A stretch of DNA of 64,000 nt from Acinetobacter sp. ANC 4470 (lineage in GTDB: Bacteria > Pseudomonadota > Gammaproteobacteria > Pseudomonadales > Moraxellaceae), in assembly GCF_002135335.1 (NCBI RefSeq), contig NZ_NEGC01000001.1:310001-374000 (forward strand). The letters run 5' to 3'. Below the pieces are notes generated by a model. It was not told the DNA's origin. It worked only from the letters and a program-made list of their open reading frames with translations, and searched no databases. The position numbers and the translations under genes were made by a program. Below are positions 37,232 through 46,488 of this stretch, piece after piece; position 1 is the stretch's first letter; each line of letters opens with the position of its first letter.

Positions 37232-39406
37232 TTGAAATCTTGGCTCACACGTATTAAACAAGCGACCTATAACACCACCTTTATGTATAACCTGCGCATG
37301 GTCATTGCGTTTTCAGGCACCGCCTTTGTTCCTTATTTTATGGGATACCAACTTGCAACCATTCCGCTCACCCTTGGGGTCGTTGCTGCTGGTTTAAGTG
37401 ATATTGATGACCGTTTTTCGGTCCGTATCATGAACCTGATTTATACCTATATTGGCTTTTTTATTACTGCTGCATCTGTTTATTTCTTATTTCCTTACCC
37501 GATTTTATTTGCTTTAGGCTTGATTATTTCCTGTGTTGGCTGGATCTTACTCGGCTCACTGGGTCGTCGTTATGCCACCATTTCCTATGGCTGCTTAGTC
37601 ATTTCCGTATATTCGATGTTAGGTGTTGGATTATTTGATCATTGGTATACTCAACCCCTACTTTTGGTGGCTGGCGCAGCATGGTATGGTCTAATTTCAA
37701 CCATTAGTTTTTTATTGTTCCCCGTTCGCCAAGTCCAAGACAAGTTATCGCAGTGTTATTCATCCTTAGGTGATTTTCTCTTTGCAAAATCGAACCTGTT
37801 TGATGTGGATATGACACCCAGCAGCTATCAACAAAGTATGATTGAACTGTCCTTAGAAAATGGCAAATTAGTTGGCATTTTTAATGAAATGAAAACCGCA
37901 CTACTGACCCGTTTGAAAGGTGACCGCGGACAAAAAGATACCCGTCGTAGCTTACAATATTATTTTGTTGCCCAAGATATTCACGAGCGTGCCGATTCAG
38001 CGCATATTGATTACCAGAAACTGGTCAAGATTTTTGAACACAGTGATATTTTATTTCGCTTCCAACGAATTTTATTTATTCAGGCCAAAGCCTGTAAAGA
38101 TTTAAGCCACAGTATTTTGCATCGTGAAACCTATCAACACAACAAACGCTTTAAACATGCTTTTGCCAATTTAAAGCTGTCTTTAGAAAAGTTACGTACA
38201 GAACAACAATATGATCAAGTCTGGGTCAATGCGCTATTTTCGCTCTATCAAAATTTAAAGGCGATTGATGCTCAACTGCGTAATGTAGAAACTGAACGTC
38301 ATATTAAATTTGATAAAAGCAAACATATTGAAAACCAACTCAAAGATGATGACTTAAAAGGCTGGGATGATATTGTTATCCGAATCAAACAGCATTTAAC
38401 CCCAGAATCGATACTGTTTCGCCACGCGATACGGGTCTCTATTGTCTTACTAATTGGTTATGTTTTTGTCCAAGTGAGCAATATTGAATATGGTTATTGG
38501 ATTTTGCTGACCGCACTTTTTGTCAGCCAACCCAACTTTAATGCCACTAAACGTCGTTTACGTTTACGCATTGTCGGTACTTTGGTGGGTATTCTTTTAG
38601 GTTATGCCATTTTGTACTTTATCCCTTCCATTGAGGGGCAATTACTACTGCTCATTTTAAGTGGTGTGCTTTTTTTTGAATTACGCAGTAAACAATATGC
38701 TCAAGCCACTGCTTTTATTACTATCCTTGCACTGATTAACTTTAACCTCGATGGTGTAGGTTTTGCAGCAGCATTACCTCGTATGATAGATACATTAATT
38801 GGTTGTGCATTGGCATGGTTTGGAGTCAGTTTTATTTTTCCCGACTGGAAATTCCGTCGTCTGTCACGCACCATTAATCGCTCCCTCACTGCACAATGTG
38901 ACTATTTAGCAGAAGTGACTGAACAATATAAACATGGGCGTAATAATGGTTTAAAATATCGTGTGGTACGTCGTGCTGCACATAATAATGATGCCGAAGT
39001 CGCATCACTCATTTCAACCTTAGCCACAGAACCTGATTTTGATCCAACTCAAAAAAGCTTAGCTTTTGAATTTTTATGTTTGAATCATACCCTATTAAGC
39101 TATATTGCAGCTTTAGGTGCACATCGTGAAAAGATAGAAGATCCAGAAGTGTTAACGCTTTTAGATCTCGCTTTAGAAAATATCCAAGGATCTTTATTAA
39201 AAGATGAAGTAGCTAACCTCAATGCGCAAAATATGTTGGATACAATACGTCAACGCTTAACCGCAAATAGCAATGATGATCAGAAAGCCCTGATTGTGTT
39301 ACAACAATTATCTTTAATGTTAAGCATCCTGAATCAACTTAGCCGTTTGAAGCAAAGCTTGAGTCATGACCGTGATGATAACGCCACCGAATTAGCCTCA
39401 TTATAA
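37232..39406 (+). CDS. yccS: YccS/YhfK-family inner-membrane protein, copy 2
   Basis: The 724-residue paralogue is largely identical in sequence and domain order to the gene 130 bases upstream, including the RLKGDRGQKDTRRSLQYYFV and HERADS motifs and an equal TTG start preceded by AAGGACATAAT. The copies differ mainly in the C-terminal 30 residues and scattered sites. Several stretches are nearly identical in nucleotides, such as TCATCCTTAGGTGATTTTCT. The tandem arrangement suggests duplication followed by partial conversion. Confidence 0.88.
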   Translation: MKSWLTRIKQATYNTTFMYNLRMVIAFSGTAFVPYFMGYQLATIPLTLGVVAAGLSDIDDRFSVRIMNLIYTYIGFFITAASVYFLFPYPILFALGLIISCVGWILLGSLGRRYATISYGCLVISVYSMLGVGLFDHWYTQPLLLVAGAAWYGLISTISFLLFPVRQVQDKLSQCYSSLGDFLFAKSNLFDVDMTPSSYQQSMIELSLENGKLVGIFNEMKTALLTRLKGDRGQKDTRRSLQYYFVAQDIHERADSAHIDYQKLVKIFEHSDILFRFQRILFIQAKACKDLSHSILHRETYQHNKRFKHAFANLKLSLEKLRTEQQYDQVWVNALFSLYQNLKAIDAQLRNVETERHIKFDKSKHIENQLKDDDLKGWDDIVIRIKQHLTPESILFRHAIRVSIVLLIGYVFVQVSNIEYGYWILLTALFVSQPNFNATKRRLRLRIVGTLVGILLGYAILYFIPSIEGQLLLLILSGVLFFELRSKQYAQATAFITILALINFNLDGVGFAAALPRMIDTLIGCALAWFGVSFIFPDWKFRRLSRTINRSLTAQCDYLAEVTEQYKHGRNNGLKYRVVRRAAHNNDAEVASLISTLATEPDFDPTQKSLAFEFLCLNHTLLSYIAALGAHREKIEDPEVLTLLDLALENIQGSLLKDEVANLNAQNMLDTIRQRLTANSNDDQKALIVLQQLSLMLSILNQLSRLKQSLSHDRDDNATELASL

Positions 39407-39492
39407 AGTAGGATAATTTTGGAACAATATACTCACTGAATCGCTATAAATAATGCTAAACTTTTTACAGTTCTAAATTTGTTATTTTCATT

Positions 39493-40053
39493 ATGACCAC
39501 GAAAAATTTATACGCTTATACCCTTCAACCTGTGAACTATGAAATTTCAGAGGCTGAACAACGTCAAGCTCAACTTACTATTTGGCGTAGTACCAACAAA
39601 ATCAGCACTAAATCATGGATTATCATGGCTGTCGTTGCTGCGTTATCTATTGTCGGTATTATCTTATTAAAAAACTATTCGACTATTTTTTGTTGGGTCG
39701 CATTGGTCGGTATTGTTGCTTACCTATTGGTTCGTAAATTCGGTTTGGAATGGTACGTTAAACGTAAAATGAATGAATTTCCAGTTCAGGAAATCAAAGG
39801 GATTCGTTTAGGCGTACAACCACACGGTCTAATTATGCGCCAAAAGATGGGGGCTCAAGAAGGTATGGGCGCTATTGACTGGAAAGATATTTATGAATGG
39901 TATAACACCCCAGACTTTTTGTTGATTAACTTCAAAGTGAAAGGTCAACAAGGTGCTTATATTCTGCCAAAACGCATGGATTCAAGAAACTTTTCATTTA
40001 ATACCATTCGTAAGCATTTAACTGAAACTGTTGGTGCAGCCAAACAAGTTTAA
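39493..40053 (+). CDS. YcxB-like membrane protein
   Basis: The 186-residue protein has two hydrophobic helices (about 42-60 and 65-83) and a C-terminal soluble domain (about 100-180) that matches the YcxB family layout (GMGAIDWKDIYEWYNTPDFL and LPKRMDSRNF strands). It follows the yccS copies in the same direction, separated by 86 bases, and may be transcribed with them. Function is unknown. Confidence 0.7.
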   Translation: MTTKNLYAYTLQPVNYEISEAEQRQAQLTIWRSTNKISTKSWIIMAVVAALSIVGIILLKNYSTIFCWVALVGIVAYLLVRKFGLEWYVKRKMNEFPVQEIKGIRLGVQPHGLIMRQKMGAQEGMGAIDWKDIYEWYNTPDFLLINFKVKGQQGAYILPKRMDSRNFSFNTIRKHLTETVGAAKQV

Positions 40054-40082
40054 TACATACCGTAATGCACATTTTTTGAATA

Positions 40083-40112
40083 AAAGACCTCCAAAACATT
40101 GGGGGTTTTTTA
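40083..40112 (+). terminator. probable terminator of the YcxB-like gene
   Basis: ACCTCC and GGGGGT (with a T-G pair) enclose an 8-base loop and are followed by TTTTT, about 35 bases after the stop codon. Confidence 0.5.
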
Positions 40113-40125
40113 ATGCAACAAACAT

Positions 40126-40145
40126 AAATGAGAATGAGAATGTAT
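40126..40145 (+). promoter_or_regulatory. Fur-box-like site
   Basis: AAATGAGAATGAGAATGTAT contains repeated GAGAAT hexamers, close to the Fur consensus (GATAATGATAATCATTATC; direct hexamers of GATAAT type). It lies about 90 bases before the ATG of the PepSY/flavoreductase gene. Iron repression is therefore likely. Confidence 0.55.
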
Positions 40146-40230
40146 ATTAATTTCAAAATTCATAACATCTACTCAAAGTTCAGTTATAATTCGCGTTAAT
40201 ACTATTCACCGCTCACATCGTTTTTCAGCT

Positions 40231-42834
40231 ATGTTAAAAAAAATCTTTTTTCAGATCCACTGGTTCCTCGGAATTACCGCTGGATTGATTCTCTCTATTA
40301 TGGGCGTCACAGGTGCCATTTATTCATATGAACAACCGATTCAAAAATGGCTGAATCCAGATAGTTATACCGTACAAGCTGAAAATCGTGAAAAATTAAC
40401 ACCGGCAGAGCTGTATCAGCATTTCCATAATACTGACCCAAAAATCAAAATTAACAGTATTACCATTGCCAAAGATCCTACGACCTCTTCGAGTGTGAAT
40501 ATTGTCAAAGAAGGTGCGCGTAAAGGTCATAACATGATGATCAACCCCTACACTGCCGAAGTTTTACCCGAAATTAAAGGTCGTGAGTTCTTCCAATTTG
40601 CCCAACAATTGCACCGAAATTTGACTGTAGGTCCTGTTGGAAAGCAGATTACTGGTGCATCTACCCTTATCCTTATTCTCTTTGTTTTAAGTGGTCTATA
40701 TCTACGCTGGCCTAAAAAACACTCTTTAAAACAATGGTTCATGATTAAACCTAAGCTCAAAGGTCGTAATTTTCTTTGGGATTTACATGCAGTAGTCGGC
40801 ACTTGGGTGGTGATTTTCTATTTAATACTCGCTTGTACAGGCTTGTATTGGTCTTATGACTGGTGGCGTAATGGCATGTTTAAAGTATTGGGAGTGGAGC
40901 CTCCTCAAGCAGAAGTACAAAAAGACAAAGGCAACCGTCAAAATGCAGGTCAACAGCGCAATAAAAATGAAGTAACTCATGGTGAAGCTGATTCAAAGCA
41001 TCAAGATGCGAAAAAAGCATTTTCACCAACGCAAATTAATCTCGCTTTAACCCAAACTTGGACAGGCTTCAATGCACAAGTCGGTCGTGACTATTCTACC
41101 CTGACAGTCAATTTACCGAAAAAACCTGATGGCAAAATTGAATTAAGTTTTGTTGATGCCATTCCGCAACATGAACGTGCACGTAACAAAGCTACATTTG
41201 ATTATCAAACTTCAAGCATTGAAAAAATGGATCTCTATGAAGATCAAAAACTAAATGAAAAAATCATGGGCAGCATGTTACCTGTTCACCGTGGTAGTTT
41301 CTTTGGTCCTGTGTACCAATTTTTCGCCATGCTTGCTGCGCTGGTCATGCCATTGTTCTTTGTCACAGGTTGGATGCTTTATCTCAAACGTCGTAAACAA
41401 AAGAAACTAACTCGACAAGCTCGCCTTGCTGCCACTGCAGTCACGATCGATCCCAATGCAAAACCTTGGCTCATTGCTTATGCAACACAAACAGGTACGT
41501 CAGAACAACTTGCTTGGCGGACTGCAACCAGTTTACAAGAGGCTCGTCAGCCTGTAACAGTCAAAGCCTTACAACATCTAAGCTTGGATGATTTAAAAAA
41601 TACTGAACAAGTCCTGTTTGTCGTCAGTACCTATGGTACGGGTGAAGCACCCGATTTAGCATCAAGTTTTGTGAAAAAAATACTTCCAATACAAGCTGAT
41701 TTAAGCCATCTCAACTATGCTGTTTTAGCCTTAGGTTCTCAAGAATATCCTGAAACCTTCTGTAGTTTTGGCCATGCTATAGATGATTGGTTAAAACAAA
41801 ATGCTGCGAAGCAATTGTTTGCTGCCATTGAAGTGGATAATGCCAATCATCAGCAGATCCAAGCATGGAATACGGCTTTAGCAAAAGTGACTCAACTTGA
41901 ATTACAAGCCATGAATATTGAAAAAACATTCGATTCATGGACATTAACTCAACGTGATGTACTCAATCCTGACAGCCTAGGTGCAGCAGCATTTAATATT
42001 GAACTCAAACCAACTCATGAAGTACATTGGCAAGCAGGTGATATTGCTGAAGTTCAACCTGGTAATAGTGCTGAGCGTATTGCCCACTTTATGCAGCAAT
42101 ATCACATTGCTACGCACAGCCCAGTTGAATCACTGAATATCAAGATTGAACAAGCATTATGGGATAAAGATTTAACCACTGAAGTTGAACCTTTTGCCAA
42201 TTTAGAACACTTGCTTGAGCAATTACAGACTCTACCTTCGCGTGAATATTCTATTGCCAGTATTCCATCGCAGCAGGTATTGCGTTTGGTGGTTCGCCAA
42301 CAATCAGATGATCAAGGTCAACTCGGTTTAGGCTCTGGATGGCTAACTCAACATGCAGCATTAAAGAGTGAAATTGCACTGCGTATTCGCACCAATGAGT
42401 CATTCCATCTGATTGATGATAATCGTCCTATTATTTGTATTGGTAACGGTACAGGTCTGGCGGGCTTAATGAGCTTATTGCATGCACGTACACGTCAAAA
42501 CTACACACAAAACTGGTTAATCTTTGGTGAGCGTCAACGTGAGCATGACTTCTTCTATCAAAGCACCATTGAAGCATGGCAAACCACAGGCATGCTACAA
42601 TGCCTTGATTTGGCTTTTTCTCGTGATCAAGAAGCCAAAGTGTATGTGCATCATAAACTTCGTGAACAAGCACAAAAACTTAAAACATGGGTCAACAATG
42701 GTGCTGCGATTTACGTTTGCGGTAGTATTCAGGGTATGGCAAGCGATGTTGATCAAGCCCTGATTACTATTCTAGGTGAAGCAACGGTTGACCAGCTTCG
42801 CCAAGAAGGTCGTTACCGTCGTGATGTCTATTAA
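40231..42834 (+). CDS. PepSY-TM/flavodoxin/FAD reductase fusion (ferric reductase-like)
   Basis: The 867-residue membrane enzyme joins three parts. A PepSY-associated transmembrane region (about 1-390) has three to four helices and the WFLGITAGLILSIMGVTG entry. A flavodoxin domain (about 411-550) shows the FMN loop YATQTGTSEQ and STYGTGEAP. A ferredoxin-reductase-type FAD/NADPH domain (about 590-867) has REYSIASIP (about 670) and IGNGTGLAGLM (about 733). The layout resembles siderophore-linked ferric reductases and CysJ-like sulfite reductase flavoproteins. Cytoplasmic NADPH would feed electrons to a haem or iron at the membrane. A Fur-box-like site lies upstream. Confidence 0.85.
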   Translation: MLKKIFFQIHWFLGITAGLILSIMGVTGAIYSYEQPIQKWLNPDSYTVQAENREKLTPAELYQHFHNTDPKIKINSITIAKDPTTSSSVNIVKEGARKGHNMMINPYTAEVLPEIKGREFFQFAQQLHRNLTVGPVGKQITGASTLILILFVLSGLYLRWPKKHSLKQWFMIKPKLKGRNFLWDLHAVVGTWVVIFYLILACTGLYWSYDWWRNGMFKVLGVEPPQAEVQKDKGNRQNAGQQRNKNEVTHGEADSKHQDAKKAFSPTQINLALTQTWTGFNAQVGRDYSTLTVNLPKKPDGKIELSFVDAIPQHERARNKATFDYQTSSIEKMDLYEDQKLNEKIMGSMLPVHRGSFFGPVYQFFAMLAALVMPLFFVTGWMLYLKRRKQKKLTRQARLAATAVTIDPNAKPWLIAYATQTGTSEQLAWRTATSLQEARQPVTVKALQHLSLDDLKNTEQVLFVVSTYGTGEAPDLASSFVKKILPIQADLSHLNYAVLALGSQEYPETFCSFGHAIDDWLKQNAAKQLFAAIEVDNANHQQIQAWNTALAKVTQLELQAMNIEKTFDSWTLTQRDVLNPDSLGAAAFNIELKPTHEVHWQAGDIAEVQPGNSAERIAHFMQQYHIATHSPVESLNIKIEQALWDKDLTTEVEPFANLEHLLEQLQTLPSREYSIASIPSQQVLRLVVRQQSDDQGQLGLGSGWLTQHAALKSEIALRIRTNESFHLIDDNRPIICIGNGTGLAGLMSLLHARTRQNYTQNWLIFGERQREHDFFYQSTIEAWQTTGMLQCLDLAFSRDQEAKVYVHHKLREQAQKLKTWVNNGAAIYVCGSIQGMASDVDQALITILGEATVDQLRQEGRYRRDVY

Positions 42835-42860
42835 CTCAAGAAGAAACCATTAATCAAATC

Positions 42861-42890
42861 AAAAACCGAGCCTCAATGCTCGGTTTTTTT
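42861..42890 (+). terminator. rho-independent terminator
   Basis: AAAAACCGAGC, a 6-base loop and GCTCGGTTTTTTT follow the stop codon of the flavoreductase fusion. Confidence 0.8.
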
Positions 42891-42961
42891 AAATCAACAC
42901 TAGAAAAATATCGAACTTCAGTTAGACTGCAAAATATCTCATCTACACTAAAACAGCCTTT

Positions 42962-43744
42962 ATGTCTGAAAAAATAAAAAAAATCTTCAGTTTGATCTTG
43001 GGCTGTATTCTATTTGGTGACGGTTTATTTTTAATTTTACAAAATAAAATCCATCTAGGTACTTTATTACCGCTGCTGCTTGGTTTGATATTACTGATTC
43101 ATGCTATTTTTTATCGTTCCATTCAGTGCTTTTTAGCGCAAAAAGTACAATTTAAAACTCTATATCAATGGGTCTGGAGTGGTTTTTTACTTTGGCTCAT
43201 CACTTTGGCTATTTTTTTCGCTTATATTCACCAACACACCCAACAACAAAATACCGAACAAACAGTACAAGCCATTATTATTTTGGGTAGTGGCATCCAA
43301 AATGGTCAACCCTCTCCGACTTTAGCGAAACGTTTAGATCAGGGCGCTGAACTGGCACAACAACAGACAAAAGCCATTCTTATTGTCACAGGTGGCATTG
43401 GTTATACTGAAAAAGAGACTGAAGCTGAAATTATGGCCAAATATTTATATCAACAGTATAACATTCCGCTACAACGCATTTATTTGGAAGATAAAAGTAC
43501 CAGTACTGAATTAAACTTATTCAATGCAAAGACCATTTTAAAGTATCAGAACATTCCACTCTCTGCGCCAATTGCCATTGTGACCAGTGACTTCCATACA
43601 TTGCGAGCAGCCGCCATTGCCAAAAAATTGGGTTATCAAAACATCATCACGATTGGTGCAAAAACTCCCTTAACGACGCGTTATAACGCATGGCTAAGAG
43701 AATATTTTGCTTTTATCAGTGGTTGGATATTGCAAGAATACTAA
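42962..43744 (+). CDS. YdcF/DUF218-family membrane protein
   Basis: The 260-residue protein has three N-terminal helices (about 7-95) and the DUF218 domain (about 105-250) with the signatures IILGSGIQNGQPSPTLAKRL, VTGGIGYTEKETEAEIM and ALNLIVTSDFHTLRAAAIAKK-like (here APIAIVTSDFHTLRAA). The family includes SanA, ElyC and YdcF, implicated in envelope integrity. Its substrate is unknown. Convergent with the DUF2750 gene, with stops only 2 bases apart. Confidence 0.85.
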   Translation: MSEKIKKIFSLILGCILFGDGLFLILQNKIHLGTLLPLLLGLILLIHAIFYRSIQCFLAQKVQFKTLYQWVWSGFLLWLITLAIFFAYIHQHTQQQNTEQTVQAIIILGSGIQNGQPSPTLAKRLDQGAELAQQQTKAILIVTGGIGYTEKETEAEIMAKYLYQQYNIPLQRIYLEDKSTSTELNLFNAKTILKYQNIPLSAPIAIVTSDFHTLRAAAIAKKLGYQNIITIGAKTPLTTRYNAWLREYFAFISGWILQEY

Positions 43745-43746
43745 AA

Positions 43747-44208
43747 TTAATTTAAACGGATATTGCGCGGTAAAGGAAGTTTCGTGTCTTTAAATAATTC
43801 TGGTTTTTGCACATAAATTTGATAAAGATATTTTTTTAGGTCTAAGAGTAATTTTTCAGGTGCAACCAATACGTTTTGCCCTTCTGGAGTTAAATCCATC
43901 GATATACAGGTTTTTTCTTGACGTAAAAAAGGAATCACTTTCTCAACAAAATCTTTGAGTGAAATTTCCTGAATTTGATAATTTTGCCAGTTATCTTTGA
44001 TCAGTAACTTGGCTAAGCTTTTATGCTGCCACACTGCAAAAGCACGCTGACCTGTTGGAGTTGCACATAAAGCCCATCCATCGTCAAATAAAGCACTCAA
44101 AGAGCCTTGAGCAACGATCGTTTCAATGAATTGTTTATAAATATCTTGAGCATTATAGCCCTTATTTTGATTTTTCGACGCAGCTTTGCGTTGATATTGA
44201 TTTCTCAT
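43747..44208 (-). CDS. DUF2750-like conserved protein
   Basis: The 153-residue protein has a basic N-terminal tail and then the core expected for DUF2750: VAQGSLSALFDDGWALCATP, FAVWQHKSLAKLLI and FVEKVIPFLRQEKTCISMDL. There is no signal peptide. It is the gene nearest the tRNA array. Function is unknown. Confidence 0.65.
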   Translation of the reverse strand: MRNQYQRKAASKNQNKGYNAQDIYKQFIETIVAQGSLSALFDDGWALCATPTGQRAFAVWQHKSLAKLLIKDNWQNYQIQEISLKDFVEKVIPFLRQEKTCISMDLTPEGQNVLVAPEKLLLDLKKYLYQIYVQKPELFKDTKLPLPRNIRLN

Positions 44209-44282
44209 AGTTTTTCAATATTCAAAATTACTATAGACTTGAGATTCTATGGAAAAAACAGAATTTGAGCAAGAAGAATATA

Positions 44283-44358
44283 TGGTGGGCGCTGACGGGA
44301 TCGAACCGCCGACATTCTGCTTGTAAGGCAGACGCTCTACCAACTGAGCTAAGCACCC
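44283..44358 (-). tRNA. tRNA-Val (UAC), last gene of the array
   Basis: The 76-nt cloverleaf has a D-loop AGCTCAGTTGGTAGAG, anticodon loop CTTACAA (anticodon UAC) and TTCGATCCC T-loop, with encoded CCA. It differs from the other three Val copies by T in place of C at acceptor position 4, giving a T-G pair. Confidence 0.95.
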
Positions 44359-44458
44359 TGAAGAAAAAATCCAAGAATTGAACTTTTGATGCAAGACCAA
44401 CGCTATGCTTAGTCTATGCTAATGTCACACATTTTTCAAAATTAAGATCTTTGAAAAA

Positions 44459-44535
44459 TGGCGCAGCGGACGGGACTCGAACCCGCGACCCTCGGCGTGA
44501 CAGGCCGATATTCTAACCAACTGAACTACCGCTGC
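44459..44535 (-). tRNA. tRNA-Asp (GUC)
   Basis: The 77-nt cloverleaf has acceptor GCAGCGG/CCGCTGC, anticodon loop CTGTCAC (GUC) and an encoded CCA. It is identical to the other Asp copies in the array. Confidence 0.95.
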
Positions 44536-44572
44536 ATTGTAAACTTATCACTAAGTTTTATATCCGAAGATA

Positions 44573-44648
44573 TGGTGGGCGCTGACGGGATCGAACCGCC
44601 GACATTCTGCTTGTAAGGCAGACGCTCTACCAACTGAGCTAAGCGCCC
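44573..44648 (-). tRNA. tRNA-Val (UAC)
   Basis: 76-nt copy with anticodon UAC and encoded CCA. Acceptor GGGCGCT pairs with AGCGCCC. Confidence 0.95.
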
Positions 44649-44678
44649 TTAAAGGGTCTAACATTTTCGATTTTAAGA

Positions 44679-44755
44679 TGGCGCAGCGGACGGGACTCGA
44701 ACCCGCGACCCTCGGCGTGACAGGCCGATATTCTAACCAACTGAACTACCGCTGC
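44679..44755 (-). tRNA. tRNA-Asp (GUC)
   Basis: 77-nt copy with anticodon GUC and encoded CCA. Confidence 0.95.
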
Positions 44756-44768
44756 ATCACAAAAAATC

Positions 44769-44844
44769 TGGTGGGCGCTGACGGGATCGAACCGCCGACA
44801 TTCTGCTTGTAAGGCAGACGCTCTACCAACTGAGCTAAGCGCCC
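44769..44844 (-). tRNA. tRNA-Val (UAC)
   Basis: 76-nt copy with anticodon UAC and encoded CCA. It is 14 bases from the neighbouring Asp gene. Confidence 0.95.
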
Positions 44845-44865
44845 TTAAAAGGTCTATCATGTAAA

Positions 44866-44942
44866 TGGCGCAGCGGACGGGACTCGAACCCGCGACCCTC
44901 GGCGTGACAGGCCGATATTCTAACCAACTGAACTACCGCTGC
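44866..44942 (-). tRNA. tRNA-Asp (GUC)
   Basis: 77-nt copy with anticodon GUC and encoded CCA. Confidence 0.95.
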
Positions 44943-44992
44943 ACTTACATAATATCGCTATTAAAGTACAAACAATTTATTAAGAACTAAAG

Positions 44993-45069
44993 TGGCGCAG
45001 CGGACGGGACTCGAACCCGCGACCCTCGGCGTGACAGGCCGATATTCTAACCAACTGAACTACCGCTGC
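44993..45069 (-). tRNA. tRNA-Asp (GUC)
   Basis: 77-nt copy with anticodon GUC and encoded CCA. It is adjacent to the other Asp copy and so breaks the strict Val-Asp alternation. Confidence 0.95.
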
Positions 45070-45093
45070 ACTTAAGTACCTAACGTAAAGACT

Positions 45094-45169
45094 TGGTGGG
45101 CGCTGACGGGATCGAACCGCCGACATTCTGCTTGTAAGGCAGACGCTCTACCAACTGAGCTAAGCGCCC
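45094..45169 (-). tRNA. tRNA-Val (UAC), first gene of the array
   Basis: 76-nt copy with anticodon UAC and encoded CCA. It is nearest the promoter at 45197-45224. Confidence 0.95.
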
Positions 45170-45196
45170 TTTACGACTTCATCGTTTGTGTCGTGC

Positions 45197-45224
45197 ATTA
45201 TAGAGAATCTATACCGCCTGTCAA
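45197..45224 (-). promoter_or_regulatory. strong sigma70 promoter of the tRNA array
   Basis: On the minus strand, TTGACA (45219-45224) is separated by 16 bases from TATAAT (45197-45202). Both hexamers match consensus exactly. The following GCACGAC is a GC-rich discriminator of the kind found at stringently controlled stable-RNA promoters. It reads into the tRNA-Val gene ending at 45169. Confidence 0.9.
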
Positions 45225-45455
45225 ACGCTTTTCTGCCTGTTTTGAGTTTTTTATGTTTGAGTGATTAAAAAATAGATGATTCGCTATAAAAACAAACAAT
45301 TTCTGCAACTTATTTAGGGTTTTACTAAAAAACCCCAGATCTATCGTACAGTTTTTATTCAAAAATATTTATGCTTTTGAATAAACTGTAAATCATCTTA
45401 TTCTTAATCAACATTCATAGAACATTTTTTGTTTTTAATCGCGACAGGTATTGTT

Positions 45456-45986
45456 TTATCTATTGGTACTTATTTCCAAGTCCGCTAAATTTAATTTATG
45501 CTCTGAAATAAAAACCAAAGCATCTTCAGCAATCAGATCAAATAATTCAATCACATCCTGATTACGCATACGAATACAGCCATGCGACATAGGAATGCCC
45601 ATCGGTTCAGTATCTGGCGTACCATGTATATAAATATAGCGTTTAAAGGTGTCACATCCCTCACCTTGATTAAAATTATCTTCTAAGCCACTTAACCAAA
45701 GAATACGAGATAAAATCCAATCTCGTTCAGGAAATTGTGCTTCTAGGGCTTCATCATAAACCTCACCCGTTTCTTGTCTGGCAATAAATACTGCATTTTG
45801 AGGCGCTGTTTGACCAAATTTCAGTGCAATCTTGTGCCAACCTCTGGGTGTCTTCCCTGTATTTTCTTGCTCACCGATGCCATTTTTACCTGAAGAAATG
45901 AGATAAAATTTATTATGCTTGGGTAAAGTTAAAGTTTGCTCAACCAAATCAATCCAGATATCTGCGTGTGCTAAAGAATATGACAT
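45456..45986 (-). CDS. L,D-transpeptidase family protein (YkuD domain)
   Basis: The 176-residue protein has a YkuD catalytic domain with HGTPDTEPMG (about 117) and the active-site SHGCIRMRN (about 135-143, catalytic Cys). YkuD enzymes crosslink peptidoglycan through diaminopimelate or attach lipoproteins. No signal peptide is visible and the N-terminus is short, so its location is unclear. It is 8 bases downstream of the DUF454 gene on the same strand and shares its transcript. Confidence 0.85.
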   Translation of the reverse strand: MSYSLAHADIWIDLVEQTLTLPKHNKFYLISSGKNGIGEQENTGKTPRGWHKIALKFGQTAPQNAVFIARQETGEVYDEALEAQFPERDWILSRILWLSGLEDNFNQGEGCDTFKRYIYIHGTPDTEPMGIPMSHGCIRMRNQDVIELFDLIAEDALVFISEHKLNLADLEISTNR

Positions 45987-45994
45987 TATGTGTA

Positions 45995-46393
45995 TTACTC
46001 AGGCTCTTTAATCTGTGGTTCTTTGATCTGTATAGTCGAAGGTTCAGGACGTAGCCACAGCCAAATTGCTACGCTTAACATAATCAAATCTGTAAACACT
46101 TTGACCAAAACAGGCGCATTGGTCAATAACATCAACATAGCGCTGATCAACATCATGATACTGGCAAACCATTTCGCTTTGCGCGGCACAGTCCCGCTTT
46201 CACGCCATGCTCTTAAGGTTTGACCATACTTAGGATGATTGAGCAACCATTCATCCATTTGTGGCCAACCTTTTGAAGCTGACCAAGCTGCTAAAATAAG
46301 AAATACTGTTGTTGGCATACCCGGTAAAAGCGCTCCGATAAAGCCTAGAATGACAAAAATCACCACTAAACTCCGCCAAAACAACATTTTCAT
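45995..46393 (-). CDS. DUF454/YbaN-family membrane protein
   Basis: The 132-residue protein has three to four hydrophobic helices and the family motif GFIGALLPGMPTTVFLILAAW near residue 18, followed by SKGWPQMDEWLLNHPKYGQTL, typical of YbaN. Function is unknown. It is upstream of the L,D-transpeptidase gene and divergent from the DUF1853 gene. Confidence 0.88.
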   Translation of the reverse strand: MKMLFWRSLVVIFVILGFIGALLPGMPTTVFLILAAWSASKGWPQMDEWLLNHPKYGQTLRAWRESGTVPRKAKWFASIMMLISAMLMLLTNAPVLVKVFTDLIMLSVAIWLWLRPEPSTIQIKEPQIKEPE

Positions 46394-46488
46394 AGCACTG
46401 CCTTATACAACCAATTGCGGTAGTATAAAGTGTTTTATCTTTGATCCGTTGTAATTCTGCACTTTTTAATTTAGCGCTAGGTGTTTCT

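Noticed and set aside
44215-44860. Minus-strand ORFs across the tRNA array
   Set aside because: They are translations of tRNA genes (repeated CLAQLVERLP-like and QLVRISACHAEG-like peptides) and not proteins.
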